A DNA stretch of 64,000 bases from Gelidibacter salicanalis (GTDB taxonomy: Bacteria > Bacteroidota > Bacteroidia > Flavobacteriales > Flavobacteriaceae). Where the stretch lies: contig NZ_VORX01000001.1 in NCBI RefSeq assembly GCF_007997285.1, positions 62,001 through 126,000 on the forward strand. Reading direction: 5' to 3'. The translations under genes were made by a program, and so were the position numbers. Positions 20,145 to 28,800 of this stretch are shown here, piece after piece (positions within the stretch are counted from its first letter, which is position 1; each line of letters opens with the position of its first letter). The notes under the pieces were generated by a model that was not told the DNA's origin, did no database searches, and saw only the letters and a program-made list of their open reading frames with translations.

Positions 20145-20486
20145 ATGGAAAAGAATTATAAACTTTACCGTGTTCGCGAACTCGCAGATGGGGATGAGGA
20201 TTTTGTGATGGCAATCGCCGCTGCATTTTTAGAAGAAGTTCCTGAAGATGCGGAACGCTTAAAAAAAGCGGTAGCAGAAAGGGATTATTACACCACTTAC
20301 CAAGCGGCGCATAAAATGAAGCCTACTATTGATTTGTTTGAACTGGGGGTTTTAGAAGAGTTGATTACCGTTCAAGATTGGGGTAAATTGGAAAAAGATA
20401 ACGAGGATGTAACTGCTCAATTACACATTGTATTAGAGGCCATTAAAAAGACGGTTGAAGAAATTAAGACCGATTTCAATCTCTAA
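20145..20486 (+). CDS. Hpt-domain phosphotransfer protein
   Basis: 113-residue helical protein that is almost entirely one Hpt domain. The phosphate-accepting His is most likely His56 in YQAAHKMKPTIDLF, which matches the H-K-hydrophobic-K signature. Hpt proteins relay phosphate between a hybrid sensor kinase and a response regulator. No kinase or regulator gene is in this window, so the partner is unknown. It sits inside the FAH-cinA operon and overlaps cinA by one base (TAATG). Confidence 0.75.
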   Translation: MEKNYKLYRVRELADGDEDFVMAIAAAFLEEVPEDAERLKKAVAERDYYTTYQAAHKMKPTIDLFELGVLEELITVQDWGKLEKDNEDVTAQLHIVLEAIKKTVEEIKTDFNL

Positions 20487-21733
20487 TGTTAGCAGAAATC
20501 ATCACCATAGGGGACGAAATACTTATAGGTCAGGTTATAGACACCAATTCTGCGTTTATCGCCAAACAACTTAATAAAATTGGGGTTTCTGTTTATCAGA
20601 TCACGTCGGTACAAGATGATAAGGAGCATATTATAAAATCCTTAAGGGAAGCAGAGGACAATGCCAATATCATCATTTTGACGGGTGGATTGGGCCCTAC
20701 TAAAGACGATATTACCAAAAACACACTTGCCGAATATTTTAACGATTCGCTGGTCAGAAACGAAGCGGTGACAAAAAATATTTACCGAATTTGGAAAGAT
20801 TACCTTAATAATGAGCCTACGCAGGTCAATTTAGACCAAGCTTTAGTGCCTTCAAAAGCTCAGGTTTTGATGAATTTGCACGGGAGTGCCCCAGGAATGT
20901 GGTTGGAAAAGGAGGGGAAAGTGTTTATTTCATTACCGGGGGTTCCGTTTGAAATGCGAGGCTTGATTGAAGATGTGGTCATTCCTAAACTAAGAAAACA
21001 GTACAAATTCCCTTATATACAGCACGAGACCATATTAACTTATGGACTGGGTGAGAGCGCCTTGGCTGAACGTATTGAAGCCTGGGAAGACCAATTGCCG
21101 CCCTACATTAAACTCGCTTATTTACCGAGTTTAGGTCGGGTAAGATTACGTCTTTCAGGTAAGTCTATGGACAAGCAATTAATTAAAAAAGAAATAAAAC
21201 ATCAAATTGCGTTGGTATTGCCACAAATTGAAGATATTTTTGTGGGCTTTGAACGCGATGAATCTATTGAAGCCGTTATTGGACAAGAATTGACCGCTTT
21301 GGGGAAAACCGTAGCCACAGCAGAGAGTTGTACCGGCGGTAAAATTGCTGAATCATTTACGGCAAATGCAGGTGCCTCAAAATACTTTAAAGGCAGTGTA
21401 GTCAGTTACGCTACACAAGCTAAAATAGAGGTTCTGAACATTGATGCTCAACTAATTGAAGAGTTTTCTGTAGTGAGTGCTGAAGTGGCGGAAGCCATGG
21501 CGGCCTCGGCCCTTAAACTATTTGGTTCAGACTATGCGATTGCAACTACGGGAAATGCAGGACCAGAAAAGGGTGATGCGGATACTGAAATTGGAAAAGT
21601 TTTTATAGCGATCGCTACAAAAGAAAAGGTCTTTTCTGAACAATTTAAATTTGGAAATCACCGACTTAAGGTTATTAATAGGGCTTCAAATAAAGCCTTA
21701 GAAATGCTTCAAAAAGAAATTTTAAAAAAGTAA
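20486..21733 (+). CDS. cinA: CinA family protein (nicotinamide-nucleotide amidase / competence-damage protein)
   Basis: 415 residues, two domains. The N-terminal MoCF_biosynth-like part (LAEIITIGDEILIGQVIDTNS, GGLGPTKDDITK, LPGVPFEMRG) has pyrophosphatase activity in characterised relatives. The C-terminal CinA domain (TVATAESCTGGKIAESFT, ATTGNAGPE) is an NMN deamidase used in pyridine-nucleotide salvage. The ATG overlaps the Hpt stop (TAATG), so translation is probably coupled. Name by family; no recA neighbour is present to support a competence role. Confidence 0.92.
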   Translation: MLAEIITIGDEILIGQVIDTNSAFIAKQLNKIGVSVYQITSVQDDKEHIIKSLREAEDNANIIILTGGLGPTKDDITKNTLAEYFNDSLVRNEAVTKNIYRIWKDYLNNEPTQVNLDQALVPSKAQVLMNLHGSAPGMWLEKEGKVFISLPGVPFEMRGLIEDVVIPKLRKQYKFPYIQHETILTYGLGESALAERIEAWEDQLPPYIKLAYLPSLGRVRLRLSGKSMDKQLIKKEIKHQIALVLPQIEDIFVGFERDESIEAVIGQELTALGKTVATAESCTGGKIAESFTANAGASKYFKGSVVSYATQAKIEVLNIDAQLIEEFSVVSAEVAEAMAASALKLFGSDYAIATTGNAGPEKGDADTEIGKVFIAIATKEKVFSEQFKFGNHRLKVINRASNKALEMLQKEILKK

Positions 21734-21742
21734 CAATTTTAG

Positions 21743-21774
21743 TTTGTTGGTATTGTAAAGTTTTACTAAATTTG
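21743..21774 (+). promoter_or_regulatory. Promoter of the rpmB operon
   Basis: TTTG at 21743-21746 and TAAATTTG at 21767-21774 with a 20-nt spacer, a good match to the Bacteroidota -33/-7 consensus. It lies 37 nt before the rpmB ATG. Confidence 0.7.
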
Positions 21775-21811
21775 CAAACTGTTTTAAATAACATCATTAA
21801 AGTTAGAAAGA

Positions 21812-22048
21812 ATGTCAAGAGTTTGTGAACTTACTGGAAAAAAAGCGATGGTTGGAAACAACGTATCTCATGCGATGAATAAAACGAAGCGTAAATTTGA
21901 TGCAAATTTGATCAAAAAACGTTTCTATATTCCTGAGGAGGATAAATGGGTAACTTTAAAAGTTGCTACATCTGCGCTGAAAACCATCAATAAAATTGGA
22001 ATTTCTGCTGCGATCAAAGAAGCAAAATCTAAAGGATTTTTAAAATAA
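21812..22048 (+). CDS. rpmB: 50S ribosomal protein L28
   Basis: 78 residues, standard length. SRVCELTGKKAMVGNNVSHAMNKTKRKFDANL is the family N-terminus, and the C-terminal half has STALKTINKIGI. It heads the rpmB-rpmG-DUF4295 operon, an order typical of Bacteroidota, and is driven by the promoter at 21743. Confidence 0.97.
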   Translation: MSRVCELTGKKAMVGNNVSHAMNKTKRKFDANLIKKRFYIPEEDKWVTLKVATSALKTINKIGISAAIKEAKSKGFLK

Positions 22049-22074
22049 TAGCCACAAGCTAAAAAGTTAAGATA

Positions 22075-22257
22075 ATGGCAAAAAAAGGTAATAGAATTCA
22101 AGTTATATTAGAGTGTACTGAGCACAAAGAGTCTGGACAACCAGGAACTTCTCGTTACATTACTACGAAAAATAAAAAGAATACGCCAGACAGAATGGAG
22201 ATTAAGAAATTTAATCCTATCCTTAAGCGTATGACAGTTCATAAAGAGATAAAATAA
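22075..22257 (+). CDS. rpmG: 50S ribosomal protein L33
   Basis: 60 residues, [18 protein letters not shown]...[33 protein letters not shown]. The zinc-binding Cys pairs of some L33 forms are absent (a single Cys, Cys14), so this is the zinc-free type. It follows rpmB by 26 nt. Confidence 0.97.
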   Translation: MAKKGNRIQVILECTEHKESGQPGTSRYITTKNKKNTPDRMEIKKFNPILKRMTVHKEIK

Positions 22258-22264
22258 GTAAGTC

Positions 22265-22417
22265 ATGGCAAAGAAATCAGTAGCATCGTTACAAACAGGA
22301 TCTAAGAGATTAACCAAAGCTATTAAAATGGTTAAATCACCTAAAACAGGAGCTTACCAGTTCGTTGAACAAGTCATGGCCCCTGAGTTTGTGGACGAAT
22401 TTTTGAAGAAAAAATAG
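22265..22417 (+). CDS. DUF4295 family protein (small basic ribosomal-operon protein)
   Basis: 50-residue basic protein starting MAKKSVASLQTGSKRLTKAI and ending FVDEFLKKK. It starts 8 nt after rpmG. DUF4295 proteins are found next to L28 and L33 in Bacteroidota, so an association with the ribosome is likely, though the function is not established. A strong terminator follows. Confidence 0.9.
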   Translation: MAKKSVASLQTGSKRLTKAIKMVKSPKTGAYQFVEQVMAPEFVDEFLKKK

Positions 22418-22437
22418 ATATATACCCTATATTTTTT

Positions 22438-22468
22438 AAAACTGCTTTCATATGAAAGCAGTTTTTTT
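22438..22468 (+). terminator. Terminator of the rpmB-rpmG-DUF4295 operon
   Basis: AAACTGCTTTCATATGAAAGCAGTTT, a palindrome with a 13-bp arm, followed by T7. It separates the ribosomal operon from ftsY. Confidence 0.92.
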
Positions 22469-22633
22469 ATGTCTATATTTGAGCCGAATATGACAAATTA
22501 GCAGATTGAACTTTGGGGCAAGAAATTTGTTATCAGTTTTTTGTGCGATGGCTTGTGTACATGCAGGTTGCCGCATTTTAAGCGTCTAAGGTAATAGCAG
22601 GCGCCACAACCAACTACATATAACGTAAAGACC

Positions 22634-23587
22634 ATGAGCTTTTTTAAAAAAATATTCTCTTCAGAAAAAAAAGAAACCTTAGACAAAGGATTAGAAAAAT
22701 CTAAAACCACCTTCTTTACAAAGCTCAATAAGGCCGTTGCCGGAAAAGCCAAAGTTGATGATGACGTACTCGATAATCTGGAAGAAATTCTAGTAGCAAG
22801 TGACGTTGGGGTCAATACCACCCTTAAGATTATTAGCCGAATCGAAGAACGTGTAGCGCGCGATAAATATTTGGGTACTTCTGAGCTTAATCAAATTCTT
22901 CGTGAGGAAATCGCGGGATTATTATCCGAGGTCGATAGTGGTAATGCCACAGAATTTTCCGTACCAAAGGATAAAAAGCCCTACGTTATTATGGTGGTTG
23001 GGGTAAATGGAGTGGGCAAGACCACTACCATTGGTAAATTGGCATCGCAATTTAAGAAACAAGGCTTAAGCGTTGTGCTAGGTGCTGCAGATACTTTTAG
23101 GGCAGCAGCCATTGATCAACTTCAAATTTGGGCAGATCGTGTAGATGTGCCTATGGTACGACAGGATTTTGGTAGTGACCCGGCGTCTGTAGCTTTTGAT
23201 ACGCTTAAAAGTGGCGTCAATAAAAATGCTGATGTCATTATCATTGATACTGCAGGCCGTTTGCATAATAAAATCAACTTAATGAACGAGTTGACAAAAA
23301 TTAAACGTGTCATGCAAAAAGTAATTGTTGATGCGCCTCATGAGGTGTTGTTGGTATTGGACGGCTCTACCGGACAAAACGCTTTTGAGCAAGCCAAGCA
23401 GTTTACCAACGCTACTGAAGTCACTTCTTTGGCGGTAACTAAATTGGACGGCACCGCAAAAGGTGGTGTGGTGATCGGGATTTCTGATCAATTTAAAATT
23501 CCTGTTAAATATATTGGTGTCGGTGAAGGTATCGATGATCTTCAAGTTTTTAATAAAATAGAATTTGTAGATTCTTTCTTTAAATAG
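22634..23587 (+). CDS. ftsY: Signal recognition particle receptor FtsY
   Basis: 317-residue SRP GTPase that docks SRP-ribosome complexes at the membrane. The NG domain has the P-loop GVNGVGKTT (about 123-131), DTFRAAAIDQL, DTAGR, TKLDGTAKGG and the closing GVGEGIDDL. The acidic A domain is nearly missing; only a short Lys-rich N-terminus (SFFKKIFSSEKKE) precedes the N domain, as is common outside the Enterobacteria. Translation start at ATG 22634. Confidence 0.96.
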   Translation: MSFFKKIFSSEKKETLDKGLEKSKTTFFTKLNKAVAGKAKVDDDVLDNLEEILVASDVGVNTTLKIISRIEERVARDKYLGTSELNQILREEIAGLLSEVDSGNATEFSVPKDKKPYVIMVVGVNGVGKTTTIGKLASQFKKQGLSVVLGAADTFRAAAIDQLQIWADRVDVPMVRQDFGSDPASVAFDTLKSGVNKNADVIIIDTAGRLHNKINLMNELTKIKRVMQKVIVDAPHEVLLVLDGSTGQNAFEQAKQFTNATEVTSLAVTKLDGTAKGGVVIGISDQFKIPVKYIGVGEGIDDLQVFNKIEFVDSFFK

Positions 23588-23762
23588 CACGTAGCCAAAA
23601 GTTATCTTTTTATAAAGTACCCTCAGTAACGCGGCAATGATAAACACGGTTTGTGCTCTCGCTAGATGTAGGCGAATCCTCCTCATAAAATATATTATGT
23701 TTCCGGGGTTTAAATTATTAAACTTGACGACGTTTCGTTATTTTTAATAAAAAATACCATCC

Positions 23763-25400
23763 ATGAAACACTTCCTCATTCTGATCGCTCTATTTCTTAT
23801 GTGTTCCTGTAAAAGCCTCAACAATACCGAGTCTATTCCTGAAAAAAATTCTGACGATACCAGTGCTATTAGTACCAAGAATTTTACCGAATTTAAGATT
23901 TTGGATTCAAAATACATCAGTAATGAAGATCTTTGGAAACCCTTTAATGAGGATTTAAAAAGCTTTACGGTTGAGTTCTATAATACTTTGAAACCTTTTA
24001 TTTTAGATCAGGATATTCCCACGCTACAGAACCATATTCAAAATGGGAACCTGTCTTACGAGAATCTCACAAAATTCTACCTCTATCGCATCCGAAAATA
24101 TGATCGTGAGAATGAGTTGTCCTTAAATTCTGTTATTGCTTTAAATCCTCAGGTTGTTTCCCAAGCTAGAGAAAAGGATGCTGCTCTGAAAAACAAAATG
24201 CGCCAACATCCTGTTTTCGGGATGCCCATACTTTTAAAGGACAATATCAATACAGAAAACATGGCTACGACAGGCGGTGCGGTGGCTTTTCAAAATAATC
24301 ATACTGCTGACGCTTTTATTGTGGAGCGGTTAAAAGAAAACGGCGCCTTAATCTTGGGAAAAGCAAATTTAAGTGAGTGGGCTTATTTCTTTTGTGGCGA
24401 TTGTCCTAGCGGTTATAGTGCCATGGGCGGACAAACCTTAAATCCGTATGGTCGCAAAGTCATGGATACTGGGGGATCTAGTTCAGGAAGTGGGGTGGCA
24501 GTAGCCGCAAATTTTTGTGTCGCGGCCATTGGCAGTGAAACTTCAGGATCAATCATTTCGCCCTCCAGTCAGAATTCGGTAGTAGGTTTAAAACCGACTA
24601 TAGGGGTGCTGAGCAGAAGTGGTATCATCCCAATCTCTTCCACTTTGGATACCCCTGGACCAATAACCCGAAATGTGACGGATAATGCCATTATATTTAA
24701 TGCCATGTTGGGATATGATGCTGCTGATGCAAAATCGATGGAGACTCATTGGAATACTGCAGTGCATGACGAGTTAGATGCGGAGGCGCTAAAAGGGAAA
24801 CGCTTTGGAGCCTTTAAAGAACTTATGGCAGATACCTTATACCAAAAGGCACTTGCAGATTTAAAATTGAAAGGTGCTATAATTCTAGAAATCGATCCAG
24901 AAAAAGTAAAGCTTCCAGGCTTTATAAGGTTATTGAATTTAGACATGCAAAACGACTTTTCCAATTATGTGACCGTTTCGGGAGATCCATCGCTCCAATT
25001 AAAATCGATTGAAGATGTTATCGCTTTTAATGAGAAAGATTCCTTAGCTATGATGCCTTATGGTCAGAAACTATTTGTGGGCGTGGTGGAAGATCAAGCC
25101 TCAGAAGCAGAATTTACGGAGATTAAAACGACTCTAAAATCGAACGGTCGCAGTTTTTTTGACGCTCCAATGGATGAAAATAATTTGGACGGAATACTCT
25201 CTATAAACAATTATCACGCTGGTGCTGCCGCCGTGGCGGAATACCCTGTTATAACTGTGCCTATGGGCTACACATCTAATGGCGAACCAAAAGGCTTAAC
25301 TTTTATCGCCAAGCCTCTATCAGAAAAACTGCTATTAACTTGGGCATATGCTTATGAACAGGCTTCGCAAAGACGCCTAGCTCCCAAAAATTATAACTGA
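23763..25400 (+). CDS. Amidase-signature-family lipoprotein
   Basis: 545 residues. The N-terminal signal with lipobox-like LMCSC (Cys16) suggests a lipoprotein. The amidase signature domain shows Lys in [13 protein letters not shown], the Gly/Ser-rich [15 protein letters not shown] and a Ser-containing [13 protein letters not shown], which supply the Ser-cisSer-Lys triad. The C-terminal [11 protein letters not shown] is typical. Such enzymes hydrolyse amide bonds of small molecules or peptides; the substrate is unknown. It follows ftsY by 175 nt and precedes rimO. Confidence 0.85.
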   Translation: MKHFLILIALFLMCSCKSLNNTESIPEKNSDDTSAISTKNFTEFKILDSKYISNEDLWKPFNEDLKSFTVEFYNTLKPFILDQDIPTLQNHIQNGNLSYENLTKFYLYRIRKYDRENELSLNSVIALNPQVVSQAREKDAALKNKMRQHPVFGMPILLKDNINTENMATTGGAVAFQNNHTADAFIVERLKENGALILGKANLSEWAYFFCGDCPSGYSAMGGQTLNPYGRKVMDTGGSSSGSGVAVAANFCVAAIGSETSGSIISPSSQNSVVGLKPTIGVLSRSGIIPISSTLDTPGPITRNVTDNAIIFNAMLGYDAADAKSMETHWNTAVHDELDAEALKGKRFGAFKELMADTLYQKALADLKLKGAIILEIDPEKVKLPGFIRLLNLDMQNDFSNYVTVSGDPSLQLKSIEDVIAFNEKDSLAMMPYGQKLFVGVVEDQASEAEFTEIKTTLKSNGRSFFDAPMDENNLDGILSINNYHAGAAAVAEYPVITVPMGYTSNGEPKGLTFIAKPLSEKLLLTWAYAYEQASQRRLAPKNYN

Positions 25401-25465
25401 CTTTAAATCGTTTTTGCCCCTTTACAGAAAAATAAATCCAAGCCTTTTAATCGTAAATCATTCCG

Positions 25466-25473
25466 TATCTTTG
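25466..25473 (+). promoter_or_regulatory. -7 promoter box (TATCTTTG) of rimO
   Basis: TAnnTTTG match 21 nt before the ATG at 25495. No -33 TTG at the expected distance. Confidence 0.5.
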
Positions 25474-25494
25474 CACACTTAATTTTTTTTGAAT

Positions 25495-26802
25495 ATGAGA
25501 ACGAAATCGCTTAAAAAGAATCGCATAAACGTGGTCACACTTGGATGTAGCAAGAATGTGTACGACAGTGAAGTCCTTATGGGGCAACTTAAAGCGAGTG
25601 GAAAAGATGTGGTGCACGAAGAGGAGGGCAACATTGTGGTGATTAATACCTGTGGTTTTATCAATAATGCCAAAGAGGAAAGCATCAATACCATTCTCGA
25701 ATTTATGCAGAAAAAGGAAGATGGTGAAGTCGATAAGGTCTTTGTTACCGGATGCTTAAGTGAACGTTACAAACCAGATTTACAAAAGGAGATTCCGAAT
25801 GTGGATCAATATTTTGGAACCACGGAGTTACCAGGTTTATTAAAAGCTTTAGGTGCGGATTACAGACACGAACTGATTGGTGAACGTTTGACTACGACAC
25901 CTAAAAACTATGCGTATTTAAAAATTGCCGAAGGTTGTGACAGACCTTGTAGTTTTTGTGCCATTCCGTTAATGCGCGGCAAACATAAAAGTACACCTAT
26001 TGAAAACCTCGTTATTGAGGCCGAGAAACTAGCGGCTAATGGCGTTAAGGAACTGATCTTGATTGCCCAAGATTTGACCTACTACGGACTCGATATTTAT
26101 AAAAAACGTAACCTCGCAGAATTATTAGAAGCCTTGGTTAAAGTGGAAGGTATTGAATGGATACGATTACATTATGCGTTTCCTACGGGTTTCCCGATGG
26201 ATGTTTTGGACGTGATGAACAGAGAAGCAAAAATCTGCAATTATCTCGATATTCCCTTACAGCATATCTCTGATTCCATTCTTAAAAGCATGAGACGTGG
26301 TACGACTAAAGAAAAAACTACCAAACTTTTAAAGGAATTCAGAAAAGCGGTTCCAGAGATGACCATCAGAACGACCTTAATTGTGGGATATCCTGGTGAA
26401 ACTGAAGAGAATTTTCAGGAATTAAAGCAGTGGGTTTCTGATATGCGTTTTGAGCGTTTAGGCTGTTTTACCTATTCTCACGAAGAAAACACACATGCCT
26501 TCAATTTAATTGATGACGTGCCGCAGGAAGTGAAGATGCAACGCGCTAATGAGATTATGGAAATTCAATCCCAGATTTCATGGGAGTTGAATCAATCCAA
26601 AATCGGACAAGAATTTAAAGTGGTCATAGACCGTAAGGAAGGCAACTATTTTGTAGGCCGTACGGAGTTTGATTCGCCAGACGTTGATAATGAAGTCCGT
26701 ATTGATGCCTCAAAATGTTACTTGAAAACAGGTGAGTTTGCAACGGTAAAAGTCACTGAAGCGGAAGATTTTGATTTGTATGCTGAAGTTGTGGTGTCAT
26801 AA
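25495..26802 (+). CDS. rimO: Ribosomal protein S12 methylthiotransferase RimO
   Basis: 435 residues from the ATG at 25495; an in-frame TTG lies 6 nt upstream but the ATG fits better. Radical SAM methylthiotransferase for Asp89 of S12. The N-terminal UPF0004 domain has TLGCSKNVYDSEVLMG, NTCGFI and TGCL, with Cys ligands for the auxiliary cluster. The radical SAM motif is CDRPCSFC (about 140-147), and a C-terminal TRAM domain follows (about 375-435, ...GQEFKVVIDRKEG). S12 methylation tunes translation. The stop is followed directly by a degenerate heptamer array. Confidence 0.95.
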   Translation: MRTKSLKKNRINVVTLGCSKNVYDSEVLMGQLKASGKDVVHEEEGNIVVINTCGFINNAKEESINTILEFMQKKEDGEVDKVFVTGCLSERYKPDLQKEIPNVDQYFGTTELPGLLKALGADYRHELIGERLTTTPKNYAYLKIAEGCDRPCSFCAIPLMRGKHKSTPIENLVIEAEKLAANGVKELILIAQDLTYYGLDIYKKRNLAELLEALVKVEGIEWIRLHYAFPTGFPMDVLDVMNREAKICNYLDIPLQHISDSILKSMRRGTTKEKTTKLLKEFRKAVPEMTIRTTLIVGYPGETEENFQELKQWVSDMRFERLGCFTYSHEENTHAFNLIDDVPQEVKMQRANEIMEIQSQISWELNQSKIGQEFKVVIDRKEGNYFVGRTEFDSPDVDNEVRIDASKCYLKTGEFATVKVTEAEDFDLYAEVVVS

Positions 26803-26844
26803 ATAAAATAAGAAAATAGAGAATAGAATATAGAATTAAGACTC
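26803..26844 (+). repeat. Short degenerate heptamer array (NAGAANN), 6 units
   Basis: Units with a 7-nt period: ATAAAAT, AAGAAAA, TAGAGAA, TAGAATA, TAGAATT, AAGACTC. The array starts at the base after the rimO stop codon. Because it is AT-rich and short, chance is not excluded. Confidence 0.4.
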
Positions 26845-26950
26845 ATTATTACTTAATTATGAGCAATCAATACACTAATTCAATTTTCTACCTATCATCT
26901 TAATTGAAAATTATTTAAGATTTTTGAAAAGTCTTATAAATAATCATTGT

Positions 26951-27161
26951 TGTCCGATAAAAATAAATAATAAATTAACAAACTCATTTAAAGCAAGGGA
27001 CATTAGAAGATTTCCGAAATGAGACCTTGCATTTTAGAAACTGTTTCTACCGAAAGCGCATGTTCGATTTTAATTTAAATGATCGTTGTTTGTCAGTTAG
27101 TTGCAAACAAGTCTTTATTCTTTATTCTAGCAGCGCAGCGGTCTTGATTCTTTATCGGACA
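26951..27161 (+). repeat. Copy A of a ~211-bp element with terminal inverted repeats
   Basis: TGTCCGATAA (26951-26960) and TTATCGGACA (27152-27161) are perfect 10-bp inverted ends, and flanking bases extend the match to about 16 of 18. The interior shares blocks with copy B at 44298-44510: GACATTAG, TTCCGAAATGA, AATTTAAATGATC, GTTGTTTGTCAGTTAGTT, AGCGCAGCG, TCTTGATTC. No ORF of note inside. It fits a MITE-like or repeat-derived element in the rimO-mgtE spacer. Confidence 0.7.
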
Positions 27162-27214
27162 CTAATGATAAATAATATTTACTTCTAAAATCGAAAATGA
27201 TCGATTTTATATTG

Positions 27215-27262
27215 AAAAACCAAATCTGAGTTTTAAGAAAAACTTCGATTTGGTTTTTTTTA
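27215..27262. terminator. Bidirectional terminator between rimO and mgtE
   Basis: AAAAACCAAATC (27215-27226) pairs with GATTTGGTTTTT (27247-27258), and an A run and T run lie on the two sides. It serves the convergent transcripts of rimO (+) and mgtE (-). Confidence 0.85.
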
Positions 27263-27268
27263 CCTGTA

Positions 27269-28609
27269 TTAAAACCCGAAATACTTTGAGGCGATTGAAA
27301 AATAAATCAGCACTCCGCAAATGTCAGAAAGTGAGGTAACCAATGGTGCACTAGCCGTGGCAGGATCAATTTTCAATTTGGTAAAGATAAAAGGCAATAA
27401 CATCCCTATCAAACTACCCAACATCACATTAAGCACCATCGCAGTACAGACTACCACAATAACTTCTGGCGCCCTAAAACTCGCTACTGCTGCCACACTT
27501 GCGGCCATAGTTAACCCTAATAAAAGCGATATCATAAGCTCCCGACCAATCAGTTTGTACCAATCTGTCAGTTGAATTTCTCCCAAGGCCAAATACCGAA
27601 TCATTAAAGTTGCAGATTGAGAACCCGCATTACCGCCACTATCAATGAGTAAGGGTAAAAAGAAGACCAAGGACACCACCTGTTGAATGACATCTTCAAA
27701 GCTAGCCAATGCCGCTCCTGAAAAAACGTTCATAAAAACCAACAATACCAACCACACAATTCTGTTTTTATATAAAATAAGAATACGCTCTTTTAAAGGG
27801 TTTTTGCTGGCGTTTTGAATAGAGCCGAATTTGTGGAAATCTTCAGTAGATTCCTCTTCTATAACATCTAAAATGTCATCAAAAGTAACGATTCCTATGA
27901 GTACGCCTTCTTCGTTCAGCACGGGTAAAGCTTCCCGATCATAATCTTTAAACACCTGAATGGCTTTTTCCTGATCGTCCAAGGCATTTAAAAACACAAA
28001 CCGATGGTCTATCAAGTCGACCACACGTTCCTCCGGTCCGGCCAGAATCAAATCTTTAATGGAGAGATCGTCAATTAATTTCCAATCTTGATCGATCACA
28101 TAAATTATGTTCAAAGTTTCAGAATCTTGCCCGAATTTTCGAATATGTTCAAAGGCTTGGGCCACACTGAAATCCTCCTTAATTGCTACAAATTCCGGAG
28201 TCATAAGTCGCCCAATACTATCCTTTGGATACCCCAACAGCTGCACGGTAATTTTACGTTCTTCAGGAGATAATTTTTGCAACAATTGACTGACAATGTC
28301 TGGTGCTAAATCTTCAAAAAACGCCGTCCGGTCATCGGGTTCAATATCATTGAGCAGTCGGGATAATTTTTGTGAATTTTGGGATAACCCTTCAATAACA
28401 TCCTGTTGATCAGATCGCGATAACATTTTAAAAACCGTTTTCGCTCGTTTTCGAGATAATGAACGAATGACGATGATTTTATTGATTTTTGAAACCTCCG
28501 CTATCAAAACGGCAATAGTTAATGCATCTTTATGTTCTAAAAACAACCTGAGTTTTCTCCAGTTTTTGGTGGAAACTAATTTTAGGACATTGGGTTTTAT
28601 AGTGCGCAT
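27269..28609 (-). CDS. mgtE: Magnesium transporter MgtE
   Basis: 446 residues. The N-terminal helical superfamily domain (~1-135, FFEDLAPDIVSQLLQKLSPEER) precedes paired CBS domains (~135-260), which sense Mg2+ in characterised homologues, and then a five-helix membrane domain (FFLPLLIDSGGNAGSQSATL, the pore signature; PLVTSLSDICGV near the end). It takes up Mg2+ under CBS control. It is monocistronic and ends at the bidirectional terminator. Confidence 0.95.
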   Translation of the reverse strand: MRTIKPNVLKLVSTKNWRKLRLFLEHKDALTIAVLIAEVSKINKIIVIRSLSRKRAKTVFKMLSRSDQQDVIEGLSQNSQKLSRLLNDIEPDDRTAFFEDLAPDIVSQLLQKLSPEERKITVQLLGYPKDSIGRLMTPEFVAIKEDFSVAQAFEHIRKFGQDSETLNIIYVIDQDWKLIDDLSIKDLILAGPEERVVDLIDHRFVFLNALDDQEKAIQVFKDYDREALPVLNEEGVLIGIVTFDDILDVIEEESTEDFHKFGSIQNASKNPLKERILILYKNRIVWLVLLVFMNVFSGAALASFEDVIQQVVSLVFFLPLLIDSGGNAGSQSATLMIRYLALGEIQLTDWYKLIGRELMISLLLGLTMAASVAAVASFRAPEVIVVVCTAMVLNVMLGSLIGMLLPFIFTKLKIDPATASAPLVTSLSDICGVLIYFSIASKYFGF

Positions 28610-28800
28610 ACAAATAGAATCTTATACCTTGAAATCATCGCTATTGTGGCTTCATTTAGAAGCGTATCTTAATTTCGGAGTATAAATATAATCCTTATAT
28701 CTTGCATAATTTAACCGCACAAAGTAACCGTGAGAGGAAGCTTGCTTTTTAAAGTTTTAGTAGTGAAATGAGACAATTAATTTGGGAAATTAACTGAAGT

